The position numbers and the translations under genes are program-made. From Pontibacter sp. HSC-14F20 (GTDB taxonomy: Bacteria > Bacteroidota > Bacteroidia > Cytophagales > Hymenobacteraceae), in the NCBI RefSeq assembly GCF_019599265.1, contig NZ_JAHZTC010000009.1:62001-126000 (forward strand): DNA of 64,000 bases. Reading direction: 5' to 3'. Positions 60,399-64,000 of this stretch are shown here, in pieces (the first letter of the stretch is position 1; each line of letters starts with the position of its first letter). Under the pieces are notes generated by a model. It saw nothing but the letters and a program-made list of their open reading frames with translations. It did no database searches and had not been told where the DNA came from.

Positions 60399-61166
60399 TT
60401 ACTCCAGAAAACTACTCATAAAGCCGCCTTCCTTCTTCGCATTCTCACCGTGTGGCACCAAGGCTTGGATCAGTTTCTTCACTGGCATGGATTGCAGCCA
60501 TACCTTGCCGGTGCCACGCAACGTGGCTAAAAATATACCTTCCCCGCCAAAGATCATGGATTTGAGTCCGCCGGCCTGCTGTATACTAAAGTCTATACCT
60601 AGCTCAAAAGCTACCACACAGCCCGTGTCGACGCGCAGGGTTTCGTTGTTGAGTTCTTTCTCTACAATAGTGCCGCCCGCATGCAGAAAGGCCAGTCCGT
60701 CGCCGGTTAGCTTCTGCAGGATAAAACCCTCGCCACCGAACAGTCCGGAGCCCAGTTTCTGATTGAAGTGCATGGCCAGTTTAGTGCCCAATGCTGCTGC
60801 CAGAAAAGCGTCGCGCTGTGCAATAAGTGTGTTGCCGGTCAGCTGCTGCAGGTCGATGGGTAAAATGGTGCCGGGGTAAGGTGCTGAAAAAGCAACCCGG
60901 CTTTTGCCGTAACCACGGTGCGTAAAGTGTGTCATAAACAGCGACTCGCCCGTAATCAGGCGGCTGCCCATTGAAACCAGTTTACCCAGAAAGCCTTGGC
61001 TGGGATTGGAGCCGTCGCCCATTTTAGTCTGGAAATCGATGCCTTCTTCCATGTAAACCATGGCGCCAGCTTCGGCAATCACCGTTTCGTTAGGGTCGAG
61101 TTCTATTTCGAGTACCTGAATGTCGTTACCGAAAATGCGGAAGTCTATTTCGTGTGCGTTTCTCAT
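60399..61166 (-). CDS. AIM24-family protein (TIGR00266)
   Basis: 255 residues of the AIM24/TIGR00266 family: [21 protein letters not shown] near the start, the repeated glycine-rich strands of the double-stranded beta-helix core ([62 protein letters not shown]). The family is widespread; the fold resembles the TRAP protein, but the bacterial function is unknown. Monocistronic by spacing. Confidence 0.9.
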   Translation of the reverse strand: MRNAHEIDFRIFGNDIQVLEIELDPNETVIAEAGAMVYMEEGIDFQTKMGDGSNPSQGFLGKLVSMGSRLITGESLFMTHFTHRGYGKSRVAFSAPYPGTILPIDLQQLTGNTLIAQRDAFLAAALGTKLAMHFNQKLGSGLFGGEGFILQKLTGDGLAFLHAGGTIVEKELNNETLRVDTGCVVAFELGIDFSIQQAGGLKSMIFGGEGIFLATLRGTGKVWLQSMPVKKLIQALVPHGENAKKEGGFMSSFLE

Positions 61167-61210
61167 AGTTTTTAGGACTTAGTGTTCAGACAGACAAGAT
61201 AGTAAATTAT

Positions 61211-61579
61211 CTAATCCTCTTCATCGTCTTCGTCTTCATCACTGCGGCCTTTTTTTCGTCGGGCCTTCGGCAGGTCCTTATCATCCTCATCATCCGAAAC
61301 AGAACTGGTGCCTTTCACGAAATCCTCGTCGGTTTCTTCTACCTCTTCGCCCTCCTCTATATGAAACTCTTCTTCCTCTTTCTTGGCACGCTCGGCGGCG
61401 TCGCGTTTCACAAGTTTTTTGTCTTCCACGTTTTTGTTCAGGAACTCGTTTATCTGGTCAATGGAGTAGTTCGATTTGATTTCGCCCTGCTGGTTTACCT
61501 TAATTTCAAAGCCCTCAAGATCTTTGTGTACACGGGTTTTCTTTTTAGAGCTTTTGTTCTCTTTTTTATTCTTAGCCAT
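61211..61579 (-). CDS. Highly charged hypothetical protein
   Basis: 122 residues. The N-terminus is Lys-rich (MAKNKKENKSSKKKTRVHK), the centre (about 21-60) looks folded (LEGFEIKVNQQGEIKSNYSIDQINEFLNKNV), and the rest is an acidic tail of Asp/Glu with a basic patch (KARRKKGR). Disordered at both ends. A probable nucleic-acid- or chromatin-associated small protein, but this is a guess. Confidence 0.6.
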   Translation of the reverse strand: MAKNKKENKSSKKKTRVHKDLEGFEIKVNQQGEIKSNYSIDQINEFLNKNVEDKKLVKRDAAERAKKEEEEFHIEEGEEVEETDEDFVKGTSSVSDDEDDKDLPKARRKKGRSDEDEDDEED

Positions 61580-61656
61580 AGTCTGGTGCTTGTTGTTCTC
61601 ACTGAAGTATAAGGCGAAACGGCCAAATAGTTTCAGACAGGTATAGCACAGAGGTA

Positions 61657-61692
61657 TAAAAAAGGCGGCTACCCCTTTCGGAATAGCCGCCT
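61657..61692 (-). terminator. Rho-independent terminator of gltX
   Basis: AGGCGGCTACCCC (61663-61675) pairs with GGAATAGCCGCCT (61680-61692), and on the minus strand it is followed by six T (61657-61662). Confidence 0.85.
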
Positions 61693-61713
61693 CTGTAAGG
61701 TATAAGGTATAGC

Positions 61714-63255
61714 CTATGCTGTTGCGTACTGGCTTAGTGCGCTAATAGCAGCGTCTATGCGGTTTGCGGTCTCCTCGCGGCCTATCACCTCGATGATCTG
61801 CATCAGGTCAGGACCAGCCTCGGCACCGGTTACAGCCAGGCGAAGTGCCTGCATCACCATGCCGATTTTCATGCCGTGGCGCTCCAGAATGTTTACCAGC
61901 AAATCTTTTACTGTGTCAGCATTGAAGTCACTCAGAGAAGAGAGCTCGTTGCGGAAGTCGGTGAACACGGCCACTGCCTGACTGTTCCACTTCTTGGAAG
62001 CTACCTTCTCGCTGTACTCGGTAGGAGCCACGAAGAAGTAAGCAGCCTCACGCCAGAACTCCTGCGGGAAGCTCACGCGCTCTTTCATCAGACCAGCGAT
62101 TTTCTCGGCTTTCTCAGGCGAGCACGTAATATTTTGCTCTTCCAGTGCTTTCAGCAGGTAGCCTGCCAACTCAGCGTCTGGCTTAGCGCGCAGGTACTGC
62201 TCGTTGAACCAACGTGCTTTCTGTATGTCGAAACGGGTACCAGACTTGCCGATACGCTCGATAGAGAATTCATTTGCCAGCTCCTCCATAGAGAAGATTT
62301 CCTGCTGCGTGCCCGGGTTCCAGCCCAAAAAGGCGAGGAAGTTAATGAACGCTTCCGGAATATAACCTGCCTCGCGGTAGCCAGAAGAAACTTCGCTGGT
62401 AAACGGATCTACCCAATGCAGCGGGAATACCGGGAAGCCCAGCTTATCGCCGTCGCGCTTGCTCAGTTTGCCGTTGCCGTCTGGCTTAAGCAAAAGCGGC
62501 AGGTGCGCAAACTTCGGCATGGTGTCTTCCCAACCCAGGTAGCGGTATAGCAACACGTGCAGTGGCGCCGATGGCAACCACTCCTCCCCACGGATTACGT
62601 GCGTGATTTCCATCAGGTGATCGTCTACGATGTTGGCCAGGTGGTAGGTCGGCATACCGTCCGACTTCATCAATACTTTATCGTCGATGGCAGAAGAGTG
62701 TACCATTACCCAACCGCGGATCATGTCCTTTAAACGAACCTCTTCCTTGCGCGGTACTTTCAGGCGGATTACGTAAGGGTCACCAGATTCCAGACGCTTC
62801 TTCACTTCATCTTCCGGCAGCGTGAGCGAGTTTTTCATCGTCATGCGGGTGATAGCGTTGTACTGCGGCGTGGCTACTTTGGCAGCTTTCAGGCGCTCGC
62901 GCATTTCGTCCAGCTCCTCAGCCGTATCGAAAGCGTAGTAAGCATGGCCGCTCTCGATCAGTTGCATGGCGTACTGCATGTACATCGGCTTGCGCTCCGA
63001 CTGACGGTAAGGCGCATAGGGACCACCATCCCAAGGGCTTTCGTCCAGCTCGATGCCGCACCACTGCAGCGACTCACGGATGTAATCTTCAGCGCCGGGC
63101 ACAAAACGGTTCTGGTCTGTGTCCTCGATGCGCAAAATCATTTTGCCGCCTGTTTTCTTGGCCAGCAAAAAGTTATAAAGGGCCGTGCGAACACCGCCGA
63201 TATGGAGAGGCCCTGTCGGGCTCGGGGCAAAGCGTACTCTAACTTCTCTTTCCAT
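61714..63255 (-). CDS. gltX: Glutamate--tRNA ligase
   Basis: 513 residues, class Ib. The HIGH motif is HIGG (18-21, after FAPSPTGPL) and the KMSKS-type loop is KLSKRDGDKLG. The C-terminal helical anticodon-binding domain is intact. It charges tRNA-Glu; Bacteroidota with GatCAB may also use it for tRNA-Gln, but amidotransferase genes are not here. Monocistronic with a strong terminator. Confidence 0.96.
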   Translation of the reverse strand: MEREVRVRFAPSPTGPLHIGGVRTALYNFLLAKKTGGKMILRIEDTDQNRFVPGAEDYIRESLQWCGIELDESPWDGGPYAPYRQSERKPMYMQYAMQLIESGHAYYAFDTAEELDEMRERLKAAKVATPQYNAITRMTMKNSLTLPEDEVKKRLESGDPYVIRLKVPRKEEVRLKDMIRGWVMVHSSAIDDKVLMKSDGMPTYHLANIVDDHLMEITHVIRGEEWLPSAPLHVLLYRYLGWEDTMPKFAHLPLLLKPDGNGKLSKRDGDKLGFPVFPLHWVDPFTSEVSSGYREAGYIPEAFINFLAFLGWNPGTQQEIFSMEELANEFSIERIGKSGTRFDIQKARWFNEQYLRAKPDAELAGYLLKALEEQNITCSPEKAEKIAGLMKERVSFPQEFWREAAYFFVAPTEYSEKVASKKWNSQAVAVFTDFRNELSSLSDFNADTVKDLLVNILERHGMKIGMVMQALRLAVTGAEAGPDLMQIIEVIGREETANRIDAAISALSQYATA

Positions 63256-63420
63256 GTATGGTTATTTCAAAAAGGCATTGCTAATTCAGGCACAAAGGTA
63301 CAAAATAAATTATCGTTTCGGTAAGTGTTGCGTGCTGTAAACTATACCTGTACGAGGCGCAGGTATAAACATAACCTTTCATCCGCGTATCAGTTTTAGA
63401 ATAATATCCCTTACCTCCCC

Positions 63421-64000
63421 ATGCCCCGCAAGACGCTGAAAAAGATATGGTGCCTGCTCCAGGAGGCTGGCCTTGAGTTCATCGAGAACAACTCCTTTCA
63501 AAAAGGGGCGGCGCTGGCCTATTATACTATTTTCGCGCTGCCGCCTATTCTGCTGATCATCATCAACGCTACCGGTTATTTTTTTGGAGAACAGGCTGTG
63601 TCAGGAGAGGTATACTACCAGATTCGGGAAACGATCGGCTCGGAAGCGGCCTTTGCAGTGCAACGCATGGTGGAGAGCATCAACGACATAACCTCCTTCA
63701 ACCTCGCTACCGTCATCATTGTCGTCACGCTTTTTATTGCGGCTACAGGCGTATTTGTGTCGCTGCAGGACTCGCTTAATGAGGTATGGTATGTGCGGCC
63801 CGCTCCCAAGCGCGGCTACGTCAAACTGATCCTCGACCGCTTTCTATCCTTCGCCATGATTCTGGCAATCGCTATTCTGCTGATCGTGTCGCTGCTGGCC
63901 AATGCCATTTTGGTCGCCATCGGTGATTTTCTGACGGCTCGACTGGCTGGCTGGATTGTATATGTTATGCGGGGCGTCAACCTGGTGTCGGGCTTCGTGC
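63421..64000 (+). CDS. YihY/BrkB-family membrane protein, 3' part cut by window edge
   Basis: The first 193 residues are present. After a cytoplasmic start (MPRKTLKKIW) the family segment NNSFQKGAALAYYTIFALPPILLIIINATGYFFG is clear, then an amphipathic region, a second span (NLATVIIVVTLFIAATGVFVSLQDSLNEVWYV) and a third (FLSFAMILAIAILLIVSLLANAIL). These proteins are often misnamed RNase BN; the true function is unsettled and may be transport. Confidence 0.88.
   Translation, partial: MPRKTLKKIWCLLQEAGLEFIENNSFQKGAALAYYTIFALPPILLIIINATGYFFGEQAVSGEVYYQIRETIGSEAAFAVQRMVESINDITSFNLATVIIVVTLFIAATGVFVSLQDSLNEVWYVRPAPKRGYVKLILDRFLSFAMILAIAILLIVSLLANAILVAIGDFLTARLAGWIVYVMRGVNLVSGFV

Larger units (their letters stand above)
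1..64000. repeat. Dispersed GGTATA/TATACC motif family, extended form CAGGTATAGC
   Basis: By eye I count about 110 GGTATA and about 105 TATACC across the window, against roughly 16 per strand for a random hexamer. Exact 10-mers CAGGTATAGC occur at 10609, 13851, 14095, 27576, 34941, 38508 and 59750, and GCTATACCTG at 2261, 10545, 25101, 40051 and 50567, among others. Copies lie in coding and non-coding DNA and in both orientations. In coding frames the motif forces rare ATA (Ile) and CTA (Leu) codons. Function unknown; see findings. Confidence 0.8.

Noticed and set aside
1..64000. CRISPR arrays, tRNA and rRNA genes, prophage or IS elements
   Set aside because: No regularly spaced repeats, cloverleaf-like tRNA sequence, transposase or integrase genes were seen on reading both strands.

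Overview
The window looks like a chromosomal segment of a Bacteroidota bacterium of the order Cytophagales, most like the Pontibacter/Hymenobacter group. This is inferred from gene content and from Bacteroidota-type promoter boxes (TAnnTTTG). No rRNA, tRNA, CRISPR array, prophage or intact insertion sequence was seen. Almost everything reads as core genome: three aminoacyl-tRNA synthetases (glyS, ileS, gltX), lspA, rnr, recF, recJ, scpB, pdhA, ribH, coaX, lptB, an lptC-like gene and a PpiD-like foldase, with lineage-specific lipoproteins and small membrane proteins between them.

Layout. 1-8 kb: a partial membrane protein, glyS, a 0.9 kb gene-free and decayed gap, ileS, lspA and a lipoprotein. 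8-20 kb: a HAD phosphatase divergent from a fused two-ATPase peptide ABC protein, then rnr with a polyprenyl synthase, a rhomboid protease, a FAS1 protein, an SLC13/RCK transporter and an FAD protein. 20-25 kb: an outer-membrane protein, an ABC exporter, a TonB-type protein with YwqK-like repeats, and a lipoprotein with a membrane partner. 25.2-25.4 kb: a strong candidate non-coding RNA on the minus strand. 25.7-29.5 kb: a minus-strand three-gene cassette of N-formylglutamate amidohydrolase, a DUF1704/QEGLA metallopeptidase and a GshB-like ATP-grasp ligase. 30-32 kb: a rhomboid protease with a C-terminal TonB-plug-like tail, then a cluster of short hairpins of REP type. 32-38 kb: a GIN-domain protein, an M28 peptidase, a thioesterase, a lipoprotein, and a DciA-like gene with recF separated by an AT-rich lipoprotein gene. 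38-41 kb: pdhA, a TPR protein, ribH and a beta-barrel. 41.6-53 kb: a long co-directional run: DksA-like protein, scpB, a pseudouridine synthase with a very long RGG-like tail, coaX, an outer-membrane protein, lptC, a small membrane protein, a CNNM/CorC protein, a PpiD-like foldase and a TPR protein. The second half of this run points to envelope biogenesis. 53-64 kb: recJ, a GH25 lysozyme, lptB, a four-helix-bundle gene broken by an amber codon, a GH3-family gene, AIM24, gltX and the start of a YihY/BrkB protein.

The most unusual property spans all scales. The hexamer GGTATA (complement TATACC) recurs about 110 times per strand by eye count, against about 16 per strand expected for a random hexamer. 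It often sits in the longer form CAGGTATAGC/GCTATACCTG. It occurs in genes of both orientations and between genes, sometimes as tandem or palindromic pairs, and is absent from a few multi-kb stretches. Its function is unknown to me.
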